Part shown: one piece after another, positions 1 through 7,547 of the stretch
Layout: every line of letters starts with the position of its first letter
Position numbering within the stretch: the stretch's first letter is position 1
DNA from: Candidatus Sungiibacteriota bacterium
GTDB taxonomy: Bacteria > Patescibacteriota > Minisyncoccia > Sungbacterales > HO2-52-23
Assembly (NCBI GenBank): GCA_016206285.1
Contig: JACQRW010000019.1
Span: 1 to 35,118, forward strand
Direction of reading: 5' to 3'
Length of the DNA stretch: 35,118 nucleotides
The notes under the pieces: generated by a model
What the model was told of the DNA's origin: nothing
The model's database searches: none
The model's input: only the letters and a program-made list of their open reading frames with translations
Made by a program: the position numbers and the translations under genes

Positions 1-26
1 AAACAATTTTTAATTTTTATTTCACT

Positions 27-1310
27 ATGAAATTTTTATTTGTTTCATTGGAGAGCTTGAGCGGAGATATTGCATGGCAGCTTGTCAAAGAAGGGCATGA
101 GGTGAAGTGTTACATCAAATCAAAAAACGATGCAGACGTCTATAACGGGTTTGTGGAGAAGGCGGAGAAATGGGAAGAATGGGTTGAGTGGAGCGATGTC
201 GTAATTTTTGATGATGTGGAATTCGGAGAGCATGCCGAAAAATTGCGCAAGAAAGGAAAGGCGGTGATCGGCGGGTCTGTCTATACGGATCGGCTGGAGA
301 TTGACCGCGAATTCGGGCAGGACGAACTGAAACGGCACGGGGTTACGGTGCTGCCGAATTGGAATTTTGCCAATTATGAGGAAGCGATCGCTTTTGTGCG
401 CGCCAATCCGTCGCGCTATGTCTTTAAACCCAGCGGCAATACGCCGTCAGGCGGCAAGGGACTGCTTTTCCTCGGCGAGGAGGAAGATGGCAAGGACTTG
501 ATCGAAATGCTGGATCAGAACAAGAATGTCTGGCAGAAAAAGGCGCCGGTATTTCAGCTGCAAAAATATGTGTCGGGTGTGGAGGTTGCGGTGGGCGCGT
601 TTTTCAACGGCACAGATTTTATTTTGCCGGTTAACGTGAATTTCGAGCAGAAGCGGGTGTTTCCCGGAGACATCGGGCCGTTTACCGGAGACATGGGTAC
701 GGTCATGTTTTGGAGCGAGTCGAATATGCTGTTTCGCTCTACGCTTGAGAAAATGAAACCGGCGCTGATTGAGTCCGGTTACAGAGGGTATATAGATATC
801 AATTGTATTGCGAACGGCAGAGGCATCTACCCGCTTGAATTTACGGCACGGTTCGGATACCCGACCATTCAGATACAATCCGAAGGCATTACGATGCCGA
901 TGGGCGAGTGGCTTGCGAAACTTGGACGGGGCGAATCGTTTGATCTGAAAACGAAAAAAGGCTTTCAGATCGGGGTGCGGCTTATGGTGCCCACGCTGTT
1001 TGCCAAAGCAAAAGATCATGAACTTGTCGAGATGTATCACGACTTGCCGATATTTTTCAGGAAGAAAGCCAATCTGGAAGGGGTGCATATTGAGGATGTA
1101 AAAAACGAAGACGGCGTGTGGCGGATCGCGGGCGAGTCCGGAGTGCTGATGGTGATTGCCGGATCGGGTGCTACAGTTGAAGAAGCGCGCAAACAGGTGT
1201 ATACTCGGATACAGAACATCATGGTGCAAAATATGTTTTACCGTACGGACATCGGGCTCAAATGGGCCGAAGACAGTGACAGATTGCACACGTGGGGATA
1301 CCTTTACTAA
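27..1310 (+). CDS. PurD-like ATP-grasp ligase
   Basis: A 427-residue protein resembling phosphoribosylamine-glycine ligase (PurD, GARS), which joins glycine to phosphoribosylamine in purine synthesis. The ATP-grasp core is visible: a lysine/glycine-rich loop (FKPSGNTPSGGKG, about 134-146), IGPFTGDMGT where PurD has GPNTGGMG, and LEFTARFGYPTIQ where PurD has EFNxRFGDPETQ. The C-terminal FYRTDIG also matches PurD (FCRKDIG). Differences matter: the N-terminal glycine-rich nucleotide loop of PurD is absent, and the Asn expected as a metal ligand next to Glu is Thr. No other purine gene lies nearby. It may be a diverged purD or a different carboxylate-amine ligase. The ATG at 27 has no Shine-Dalgarno, and the gene starts almost at the window edge, so its upstream partners are unseen. 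Confidence 0.7.
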   Translation: MKFLFVSLESLSGDIAWQLVKEGHEVKCYIKSKNDADVYNGFVEKAEKWEEWVEWSDVVIFDDVEFGEHAEKLRKKGKAVIGGSVYTDRLEIDREFGQDELKRHGVTVLPNWNFANYEEAIAFVRANPSRYVFKPSGNTPSGGKGLLFLGEEEDGKDLIEMLDQNKNVWQKKAPVFQLQKYVSGVEVAVGAFFNGTDFILPVNVNFEQKRVFPGDIGPFTGDMGTVMFWSESNMLFRSTLEKMKPALIESGYRGYIDINCIANGRGIYPLEFTARFGYPTIQIQSEGITMPMGEWLAKLGRGESFDLKTKKGFQIGVRLMVPTLFAKAKDHELVEMYHDLPIFFRKKANLEGVHIEDVKNEDGVWRIAGESGVLMVIAGSGATVEEARKQVYTRIQNIMVQNMFYRTDIGLKWAEDSDRLHTWGYLY

Positions 1311-1323
1311 CGATAAAACGAAA

Positions 1324-1379
1324 AACATAAAACGTAACACGAGATGTGATTTTTCTGCTCTTGTTCTACGTTCTATGTT
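1324..1379. repeat. Imperfect inverted repeat before hpf
   Basis: The left arm (1324-1344) and the reverse complement of the right arm (1359-1379) agree at 17 of 21 positions by hand count, with a 14-nt loop. Both arms consist of short degenerate units such as AACATAAAACGT. The element fills the gap between the PurD-like gene and hpf and ends 14 nt before the hpf start. It has no T-run, so it is not an ordinary terminator. Confidence 0.55.
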
Positions 1380-1393
1380 TTACGTGTTATGTT

Positions 1394-1810
1394 ATGCGAA
1401 CTACTATTCGACAAAAAGATTTGGAGATCACGCCGTCGCTGCAGGAGTATATCGAAAAGAAGGTGGTGCAGCCGGTGCAGAAGTTTCTCAAGCGCAACGC
1501 CGCAACCGATCTGCCGGTTTTGGATATTGAAGTGGGTCGCGTGACTAAGCACCATCACAAGGGCGACGTATTCCATGCATCCGCGACGTTAACATTGGGC
1601 AAGCGCGTGATCCGGGCGGATGCGACCGATGCCGATATACACGCTGCGTGCGACCGGATTGAACAAGAACTGAAACGGGAGATTGATACGTTTAAATCCA
1701 AAGCGTCTGCGGTGCGGAAGCGCGCGGCACGAGCCGTAAAACAGCAGGTGCGCTACAGCAAAGCCGCACAGATCAAGCAAAAAGGACGGGTGCGGGAGGA
1801 GGGGAGATAA
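1394..1810 (+). CDS. hpf: Ribosome hibernation promoting factor (HPF/YfiA)
   Basis: A 138-residue HPF/YfiA/RaiA-family protein that binds the 30S decoding region and silences ribosomes under stress. The fold is recognisable from the start: RTTIRQKDLEITPSLQEYIEKKV, then a VxDIEVGRVTKHHHKGDVFHA strand and a RADATDADIHAACDRIEQEL strand-helix that is typical of the family. After about residue 100 comes a basic, Lys/Arg-rich tail instead of the dimerisation domain of long HPF, so this is a short form with an extended tail. I chose ATG 1394 because the family begins here. The frame stays open back to 1346, but that would add a hydrophobic stretch encoded by the inverted repeat, which is implausible. 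No Shine-Dalgarno is seen. Confidence 0.88.
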   Translation: MRTTIRQKDLEITPSLQEYIEKKVVQPVQKFLKRNAATDLPVLDIEVGRVTKHHHKGDVFHASATLTLGKRVIRADATDADIHAACDRIEQELKREIDTFKSKASAVRKRAARAVKQQVRYSKAAQIKQKGRVREEGR

Positions 1811-1822
1811 TTTTATCGGATT

Positions 1823-2599
1823 ATGGATGAGAACGAAGGAGGAAAAAAATTTGAGGCGGCGGAATTAAGCGCCGAGGAAAAAATCGCCATGCTCACGGAG
1901 CAGCTGGCAGAGACGCGGCGTGCATTGGCAGGAGAAAAAATTAAACTGCAGGAGTTGCAACAAAAGTATGAGGCGATGGAGAAGGTAGCCATGCGGGATC
2001 CTCTTACCGGTTTATGGAATCGCCGCGGGGGCATGATAGAAATAGGACATATTTTGGGTGAACGCAGATCGGGTATCGAGGAAGAACGGCGACAAAAAAA
2101 GCGAGATATGGCCGTACTCGCGCTTGATATTGATCATTTCGGGGCATTCAATAATATGTATGGTCATGATGCCGGTGATGCGGTATTGCAGGAGGTAGCA
2201 CAAAGATTGGAAGGTAGCTTGCGTAAAGATGATCGGGTGATCCGCATGGGAGGAGAGGAGATCACTGTTGTATTGGTTGGAGTGGATGATGAGGGCGCTT
2301 ATAATTTTCTATTTAAGAAGTTTGGCAATGATAAGCGTGAGTTCCAGTCCGGCGATCATCCTCTGATTGTCTTTCCGGTTGAAGTGAAAGACAAAGATGG
2401 CAAGGAAATCACGGTTCAAGTCACCTTTAGTGGCGGGATTGCAAATTGGAAAGAAGGAGCTTCCTTTGAAGAAACACAAAAGATTGCCGATGAACTTCTC
2501 TACAAAGCCAAGGAAGGAGGAAGGAACCGTATTCTCAAGGCGGAACCGGAAGATGCATCAAAAACCGCATCTTTTTCTAAGCATAAAAATGCCGCCTGA
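1823..2599 (+). CDS. Diguanylate cyclase (GGDEF domain)
   Basis: A 258-residue soluble protein: a predicted coiled coil (about 15-55) followed by one GGDEF domain (about 58-240). The domain shows DPLTGLWNRRG at its start, the metal-binding LDIDHFGAFNNMYGHDAGD (101-119) and the active-site variant GGEEI (143-147) in place of GGEEF. RKDD at 134-137 lies five residues before it, which fits the RxxD inhibitory site that binds product c-di-GMP. It should therefore make c-di-GMP from two GTP and be feedback-inhibited. There is no sensor domain beyond the coiled coil and no transmembrane segment. No EAL or PilZ partner is visible in the window. The gene follows hpf by 12 nt and ends before a strong terminator at 2626, so hpf and this gene may share a transcript. 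Confidence 0.9.
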   Translation: MDENEGGKKFEAAELSAEEKIAMLTEQLAETRRALAGEKIKLQELQQKYEAMEKVAMRDPLTGLWNRRGGMIEIGHILGERRSGIEEERRQKKRDMAVLALDIDHFGAFNNMYGHDAGDAVLQEVAQRLEGSLRKDDRVIRMGGEEITVVLVGVDDEGAYNFLFKKFGNDKREFQSGDHPLIVFPVEVKDKDGKEITVQVTFSGGIANWKEGASFEETQKIADELLYKAKEGGRNRILKAEPEDASKTASFSKHKNAA

Positions 2600-2625
2600 A
2601 AACGAATAAAGCATATCTGTCTTAT

Positions 2626-2653
2626 TCCAGCCCCGCAATGGCTGGATTTTTTT
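2626..2653 (+). terminator. Rho-independent terminator after GGDEF gene
   Basis: Seven-bp stem TCCAGCC/GGCTGGA (2626-2632 and 2640-2646) with a 7-nt loop, followed by a run of seven T (2647-2653). It uses the same stem sequence as the terminator at 3649. Confidence 0.85.
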
Positions 2654-2714
2654 GTTGTCGTCTGTTATTCTCTAAAGAAGCAGAGATCTTTTTATCGCAA
2701 AAGAGGAGAACATC

Positions 2715-3617
2715 ATGGCGATGAAACCTTCGAAAGACGCTATTGAGCGCTATCAGGAAATATTCTTACACTATGCGCGACCGAATGAACCAGTGCTTCT
2801 GGTTACCAAACGCTACGAATTTCTTGGTTGTGGCGGTATGGGATATCGCCCGCAACCGAGAGATTATACATTGCAAACACAGATCCGTTTTGGTGTATTG
2901 GTGGCGCAAGAACCATTAAGTATTATTGATAACGGCAATCTCTCTGTTTTGGTGCAATTTCGTGTTGAGCGCGAGAGGTCGCAATGGGTTAAAATGGAAG
3001 GTCCTATAAGAATAGGAGGATGGGACACATTTGGCCGAGATCCCGATGTGCCGCTCTATTCTCGGGATGAGCACGATGCGTATCTTCAAAAGGAAAACGA
3101 AAAGCACGGGCTGCGGAAAACCGATTTTCCTCTTGAGGTTGTAGTTGGATCAGCGGCAATCCAGCAATATTGTTTAGAGCGCTATCACATAAGCGACTGT
3201 CTGGCAGCATTCCATCTTCTTGGGTTGTCGGAAGGGCTGACTTCGGAGTTCCGTACGCGCGATCTGGAAATACGGACCAAAATTCTTGAGGAATTAGAGT
3301 CTCTGCTTGCTCGAGAGACAAAGATTATGCTTGAGATAGAGCGCATTTTTGCAAGTACGCGGAGAGGAGTTTATCGAACATTGTCCGGCGTAACCGTCTG
3401 CGAATCCGAAGATGACGCGCGCATAATTTCCGCGGGCTCGCGTGATCTGCTGAAGAGGATTCAAGGAGAGATGCGAAACCTACTCCGCAGGGCACTGGAG
3501 TTGGGCATGGATCAAATGCCATGGGTTCGGACATTTCAGGATCGTCCGGGGTTGTCTTTGGATGTTCCTCAATACATACAAGCTCTTTACGAGCGGCTTG
3601 AAGCAGGCCGCAGCTGA
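2715..3617 (+). CDS. Unknown soluble protein, 300 aa
   Basis: I do not recognise this protein. It is 300 residues, hydrophilic, without signal peptide or membrane segment. The first half (to about 150) looks beta-rich. The second half (about 160-290) is helical with many Glu/Arg pairs, including a likely coiled coil around 175-215 (RTRDLEIRTKILEELESLL). The start is well supported: GAGGAG at 2703-2708 lies six nt before ATG 2715. The gene stands alone between two terminators that share the same stem (2626 and 3649), so it appears to be a single-gene transcription unit. It shares strong SD plus own terminator with the genes at 7548, 11717, 12929 and 24432. Confidence 0.85.
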   Translation: MAMKPSKDAIERYQEIFLHYARPNEPVLLVTKRYEFLGCGGMGYRPQPRDYTLQTQIRFGVLVAQEPLSIIDNGNLSVLVQFRVERERSQWVKMEGPIRIGGWDTFGRDPDVPLYSRDEHDAYLQKENEKHGLRKTDFPLEVVVGSAAIQQYCLERYHISDCLAAFHLLGLSEGLTSEFRTRDLEIRTKILEELESLLARETKIMLEIERIFASTRRGVYRTLSGVTVCESEDDARIISAGSRDLLKRIQGEMRNLLRRALELGMDQMPWVRTFQDRPGLSLDVPQYIQALYERLEAGRS

Positions 3618-3648
3618 TGTCGTCTTTTTAACTTCGTGTTTTTGAGTT

Positions 3649-3676
3649 TCCAGCCCCGTGACGGCTGGATTTTTTT
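3649..3676 (+). terminator. Rho-independent terminator after 2715 gene
   Basis: Stem TCCAGCC (3649-3655) and GGCTGGA (3663-3669), loop CCGTGAC, then seven T (3670-3676). The stem is identical to that at 2626; only the loop differs. Confidence 0.87.
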
Positions 3677-3702
3677 ATGATTTGAGGGTAGTATGATGCG
3701 GT

Positions 3703-6564
3703 ATGGCATTACTGGGAAAAATTTTTGGGGACGCAAATGCGCGGTATATCAAGACTTTGCAGCAGATGGTTGAGGGGATCAACGGCAAAGAGCAGGAGTT
3801 CCGCGCGATGAGCGATGAGGAACTTCGCGCTATGAGCGGCCGGTTCAAGCAACGGCTTGCTGCGGGCGAGACGCTGGATGATATACTTCCGGATGCATTT
3901 GCGGCAGTGCGTGAGGCGGCATGGCGGACAATCCGCAAGCGGCATTTTGACGTGCAATTGATCGGAGGCATGGCCTTGCACCAGGGGAAAATTGCCGAGA
4001 TGCGGACCGGCGAGGGAAAGACGCTGGTGGCGACCCTTCCTCTGTATGTAAACTCTCTTGCGGGAAAGGGGGCGCATTTGGTGACTCCGAACGATTATCT
4101 TTCAAAAGTGGGTGCGGGGTGGATGGGGCCGGTATATTACAGTTTGGGAGCGTCCGTGGGAGTAGTTACGCATGATTCGTCCGGCGTGTATGATCCCGAT
4201 TATACGGATCCGCAGCAGCATGCGGACGAACGGCTCCGGCATTTCAGGCCGGTAAGCAGGCATGAGGCGTATATGGCGGACATTACCTATGGCACCAACA
4301 ACGAATTCGGTTTCGATTATCTGCGCGATAATCTTGAATACTCGCCGCAGCAATTGCGCCAGCGCGGGCATTATTTTGCCATTGTGGACGAGGTTGACTC
4401 TATTTTGATCGACGAGGCCCGTACGCCGCTTATTATTTCCATGCCGGACCATGAGTCGGGAGAACTGTACGGAGTTTTTTCAAAGATTATTCCGCAGCTA
4501 AAATCCGAAGCGGATTACAATGTAGACGAAAAACTCCGCGCAGTGGCCATGACCGAAGAAGGGATAGACAAAGTGGAGAAAATTTTAAATATCGGGAATA
4601 TCTACGAAGAGCGCGGGGTGCGGTTTGTGCATCATCTGGAGCAGGCATTGCGCGCAGAAGCGCTCTATCAGCGCGATCGCGATTATGTGGTTGCCGACGG
4701 CGAGGTGATTATCGTTGATGAATTTACCGGACGGCTCATGCCGGGTCGCCGGTGGAGCGAGGGCCTGCATCAGGCGGTTGAGGCAAAAGAAGGGGTCACG
4801 GTGCAGCAGGAATCTCGCACGCTCGCAACTATTACGTTTCAGAATTATTTCCGCATGTACGAGAAATTAAGCGGCATGACCGGCACGGCTCAAACTTCGG
4901 CGGAGGAATTTCATAAGGTATATAATCTGGATGTCGTGACTGTGCCCACGCATCGTCCCATGGTGCGCCGCGATCTGCCTGATCTGGTATTTCGCACCGA
5001 GAAAGGAAAGTTTCAGGCACTGGCGCGGGAAGTAAAAGCGTTGCACGAAAAAGGACAGCCGGTGCTGATTGGCACGGTTTCAATTGAGAAGAATGAACGG
5101 CTCTCGAAAATGCTTTCCGTTGAAGGAGTGCCGCACGAATTGCTCAACGCCAAAAATCACGAGCGGGAGGCGTTGATCATCGCGCAAGCCGGACGCAAAG
5201 GCGCGGTTACGGTTGCGACCAACCTGGCGGGCCGCGGCGTTGATATTATTTTAGGCGGCTCTGCCGCCGCTGAAGCTTTGGCGGACAAGGAACAGGGCGG
5301 AAATGATGCCGCGGATGTGAATGAGTCGGAGGAAGTAAAGGCAGTTGGGGGGTTGCATGTGATCGGTACCGAGCGGCATGAGGCGCGGCGCATTGACAAC
5401 CAGCTTCGCGGACGCGCCGGGCGCCAGGGTGATCCGGGATCATCGCAGTTTTTCGTTTCGTTCGAAGATGATCTCATGCGCATCTTTGGTTCCGATAAAA
5501 TTAAACGGATGATGGAAGCATTCGGCATTGCCGAAGACGAGGCAATCGAAAATAAAATGGTGACGCGCGCAATCGAATCCGCACAGGCAAAAATCGAGGG
5601 CTTCCATTTTGATACGCGCAAGCACGTGCTTGAATTTGACGACGTATTGAATAAGCAGCGTGATGCGATTTACCGGATGCGCCGCTCTATTTTGTTTTCC
5701 GAACGTGAACACAAAGCGGATCCGGAAGTCCTGGATAATATTGACGAAACCCGTCTGGAAAATGAGGGAGAAGACATGCCGATTCCGCAAACACTGAAGT
5801 CGGAAATTCTTGAGATGATCAGAGAGGAGATCAGTCATGTAGTGGAGTATCACACTACGGGCGGAGATGAGGCAGAGTGGGATGTCAAAGAAGTTTTTGA
5901 AGTAGTAAAAAGCATTGTGCCGATCGCCGACAGTATCCATGATGAATTGGCGCAAATCGTTGTGCGAGATCAGGATGAAGACGAGAAGCGCAGCGCGATT
6001 ATTGTTGTGCTGGTAAATGCTGTTGAAGCGCTTTATGACGAGCGGGAGCAGAAGGTCGGAGTCGAGGGCATGGCAAATATTGAGCGTGCCGTCATGCTGC
6101 AATCCATTGACGCATTATGGATGGATCATCTTGACCAGATGGAACACTTGCGCGATTCCGTGCGTCTGCGTGCCTACGGCCAGCGCGATCCGCTGGTGGA
6201 ATATAAAAACGAAGGCAGCAGACTGTTCCGCGATCTTCAGATTGCGATCCGCTCCCAAATTGTCGGTACCATCTTTAAAGTAGGGGAAGGCGCTATGATC
6301 CGCGAAGAACCCGTAAATCTGTCCCGCGCGCAGTTCAGCGGCGGAGAAGAAGTACCCTCCGGCGCCGCGCTTGCGATTAGCGGCTCGCCGCGGATGCCGC
6401 AAGCCGTTCCCATGCCCGCAGTTTCGGCCCCGTCGCGCCAGTCAGCCGTTCAGCCCAAAGAGCCTGACCGCAACGCTCCGTGCCCATGCGGCTCGGGAAA
6501 GAAGTACAAGAAGTGCGGACTTGTGAATAGTGAGGAGCACAAGAAATTGATGACAAAGAAATAG
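3703..6564 (+). CDS. secA: Preprotein translocase ATPase SecA
   Basis: A 953-residue SecA, the motor that pushes preproteins through SecYEG. Visible in order: Walker A MRTGEGKT (100-107), the ITYGTNNEFGFDYLRDN block, Walker B VDEVDSILIDEAR (about 228-240), preprotein-binding and NBD2 segments ending in the GRAGRQGDPGSSQFF arginine-finger region, and the helical scaffold ending in MDHLDQMEHLRDSVRLRAYGQ. Compared with E. coli there is an insertion of about 30 residues before ITYGTNN (about 159-190). The C-terminal SEC-C tail has CPCGSGKKYKKC (927-938), but the fourth zinc ligand, normally His or Cys right after the third Cys, is Gly939. The ATG at 3703 has no good SD; a TATGAT box at 3692-3697 lies five nt upstream, so a leaderless message is possible. 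Confidence 0.98.
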   Translation: MALLGKIFGDANARYIKTLQQMVEGINGKEQEFRAMSDEELRAMSGRFKQRLAAGETLDDILPDAFAAVREAAWRTIRKRHFDVQLIGGMALHQGKIAEMRTGEGKTLVATLPLYVNSLAGKGAHLVTPNDYLSKVGAGWMGPVYYSLGASVGVVTHDSSGVYDPDYTDPQQHADERLRHFRPVSRHEAYMADITYGTNNEFGFDYLRDNLEYSPQQLRQRGHYFAIVDEVDSILIDEARTPLIISMPDHESGELYGVFSKIIPQLKSEADYNVDEKLRAVAMTEEGIDKVEKILNIGNIYEERGVRFVHHLEQALRAEALYQRDRDYVVADGEVIIVDEFTGRLMPGRRWSEGLHQAVEAKEGVTVQQESRTLATITFQNYFRMYEKLSGMTGTAQTSAEEFHKVYNLDVVTVPTHRPMVRRDLPDLVFRTEKGKFQALAREVKALHEKGQPVLIGTVSIEKNERLSKMLSVEGVPHELLNAKNHEREALIIAQAGRKGAVTVATNLAGRGVDIILGGSAAAEALADKEQGGNDAADVNESEEVKAVGGLHVIGTERHEARRIDNQLRGRAGRQGDPGSSQFFVSFEDDLMRIFGSDKIKRMMEAFGIAEDEAIENKMVTRAIESAQAKIEGFHFDTRKHVLEFDDVLNKQRDAIYRMRRSILFSEREHKADPEVLDNIDETRLENEGEDMPIPQTLKSEILEMIREEISHVVEYHTTGGDEAEWDVKEVFEVVKSIVPIADSIHDELAQIVVRDQDEDEKRSAIIVVLVNAVEALYDEREQKVGVEGMANIERAVMLQSIDALWMDHLDQMEHLRDSVRLRAYGQRDPLVEYKNEGSRLFRDLQIAIRSQIVGTIFKVGEGAMIREEPVNLSRAQFSGGEEVPSGAALAISGSPRMPQAVPMPAVSAPSRQSAVQPKEPDRNAPCPCGSGKKYKKCGLVNSEEHKKLMTKK

Positions 6565-6578
6565 TATATAACCAAAGT

Positions 6579-6974
6579 GTGAAAGATTTAGAAAAGAAAA
6601 TTTTAAAGCATTTACAAGAAAGGGGATGGGACCATCTCCGGCCATCTGATATCGCGAAATCAATAATGATTGAGGGCGCCGAGCTTTTGGAATTATTTCA
6701 ATGGGAAAATCGTGAATTGGAAGATATCAAAACGGATTTTGAAAAAATCGAAGGAATCAAGAAAGAGCTTGCTGATGTGTTGATTTATGCAATTGAAATG
6801 TCCGTACTGCTTGGACTTGATACAACTGACATAATCAATAAAAAACTTGATCATGCTGCAAAAAAGTATCCCGCCGAACTAATGAAAAAAAACGCTCAAA
6901 AAGGATCGGGGTCTGGAGCCGACTCCGAATACTGGAGAATTAAAAAAGAGTATCGTGCAAAAGAGAATAGTTAG
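6579..6974 (+). CDS. MazG-like NTP pyrophosphohydrolase
   Basis: A 131-residue all-alpha NTP pyrophosphohydrolase of the MazG/dCTPase (RS21-C6-like) superfamily. It would hydrolyse a non-canonical or surplus (d)NTP to the monophosphate and pyrophosphate. The metal-binding pattern is visible: an EGAELLELFQW helix (about 32-42) supplies the first acidic pair, ELADVLIYAIEM (about 63-74) supplies the ExxD pair, and a later KKLDHAAKKYPAE matches the family end. The start is GTG at 6579, 14 nt after the secA stop. The last 20 nt overlap the next gene. Both this gene and its partner look more AT-rich than secA. The substrate cannot be read from the sequence. Confidence 0.8.
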   Translation: MKDLEKKILKHLQERGWDHLRPSDIAKSIMIEGAELLELFQWENRELEDIKTDFEKIEGIKKELADVLIYAIEMSVLLGLDTTDIINKKLDHAAKKYPAELMKKNAQKGSGSGADSEYWRIKKEYRAKENS

Positions 6975-7449
6975 TTTTCCCCTTTCATATTGTACATCAA
7001 GAAGTGCCATTGAAATAGCAAATGCCCATGACCCAAGATTTCTCAAAAAAATGACCGTGGTATTGAGGGATGATGTTGCTTCGTGGCAGCTTACGAATAC
7101 GATCGGGCATATTGCGGCGTATCTGGGCAATAAAATGTCCGAGCCGTTTGATACCGGGAAATACTTTACATCAAAAGACGGGGTGGATTTTCCGCGAAAT
7201 TCGCAATTTCCTATTGTTGTACTCAAGGCAGACAGGAATCAATTACGAGATCTTGCCGGGAAATTAAAAAATTCCCACCTGTCGCGGATTATCTATGTTC
7301 AGGAAATGATAGACATGATAGACGACGAAGAACTGGCAGATGTCTTAAAAACAAAAACATTTGAAGATATGGACATATTGGGAATCGGCATCTTCGGAGC
7401 GAAGGAAGAGCTGAAAACACTCACGGGCGGATTCAAATTATGGAAATAA
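6955..7449 (+). CDS. DUF2000-like protein (PTH2-type fold)
   Basis: A 164-residue protein that resembles DUF2000, a family placed in the peptidyl-tRNA hydrolase 2 fold. The match is to a strand followed by a helix (VVLRDDVASWQLTNTIGHIAAYLG, about 35-58, where DUF2000 has a pattern like LPxGQAxNAxAHLAAxLG) and to the end (GIGIFGAKEELKTLTGGFKLW). Its biochemical function is not established. The GTG at 6955 overlaps the end of the MazG-like gene by 20 nt, which suggests coupled translation; an internal ATG at 7051 would give a shorter product starting just before the conserved strand. The two overlapping genes may form a small nucleotide or tRNA quality-control unit, which is inference only. Confidence 0.65.
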   Translation: MQKRIVSFPLSYCTSRSAIEIANAHDPRFLKKMTVVLRDDVASWQLTNTIGHIAAYLGNKMSEPFDTGKYFTSKDGVDFPRNSQFPIVVLKADRNQLRDLAGKLKNSHLSRIIYVQEMIDMIDDEELADVLKTKTFEDMDILGIGIFGAKEELKTLTGGFKLWK

Positions 7450-7459
7450 GGACTCATTT

Positions 7460-7476
7460 CAAGGAAAATATCCTTG
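7460..7476. promoter_or_regulatory. Palindrome overlapping the pyrB -35 box
   Basis: CAAGGA-AAATA-TCCTTG is a perfect 6-bp inverted repeat whose right arm covers the first bases of the TTGACA box at 7474-7479. It has no T-run. It could be an operator for the pyrB promoter or a weak hairpin ending the upstream transcript. Confidence 0.35.
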
Positions 7477-7502
7477 ACACTGGTTAAAGTCAGGAATAGT
7501 CT
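7474..7502 (+). promoter_or_regulatory. Sigma-70-type promoter of pyrB
   Basis: TTGACA (7474-7479), 17-nt spacer, TAGTCT (7497-7502). The predicted start near 7509 gives a leader of about 40 nt that carries the pyrB Shine-Dalgarno. Confidence 0.65.
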
Positions 7503-7532
7503 TGGCTTTAATATCGCAGCTTTTTGAAAATT

Positions 7533-7538
7533 GGGAGG
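7533..7538 (+). promoter_or_regulatory. Shine-Dalgarno of pyrB
   Basis: GGGAGG nine nt before ATG 7548. It decides between this ATG and the upstream in-frame TTG at 7524. Confidence 0.75.
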
Positions 7539-7547
7539 AAACGAGTT

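Noticed and set aside
447-1340. A 297-codon open frame on the - strand
   Set aside because: It lies opposite the PurD-like gene, whose ATP-grasp motifs are clear. The - strand product shows no domain and lacks a start signal.
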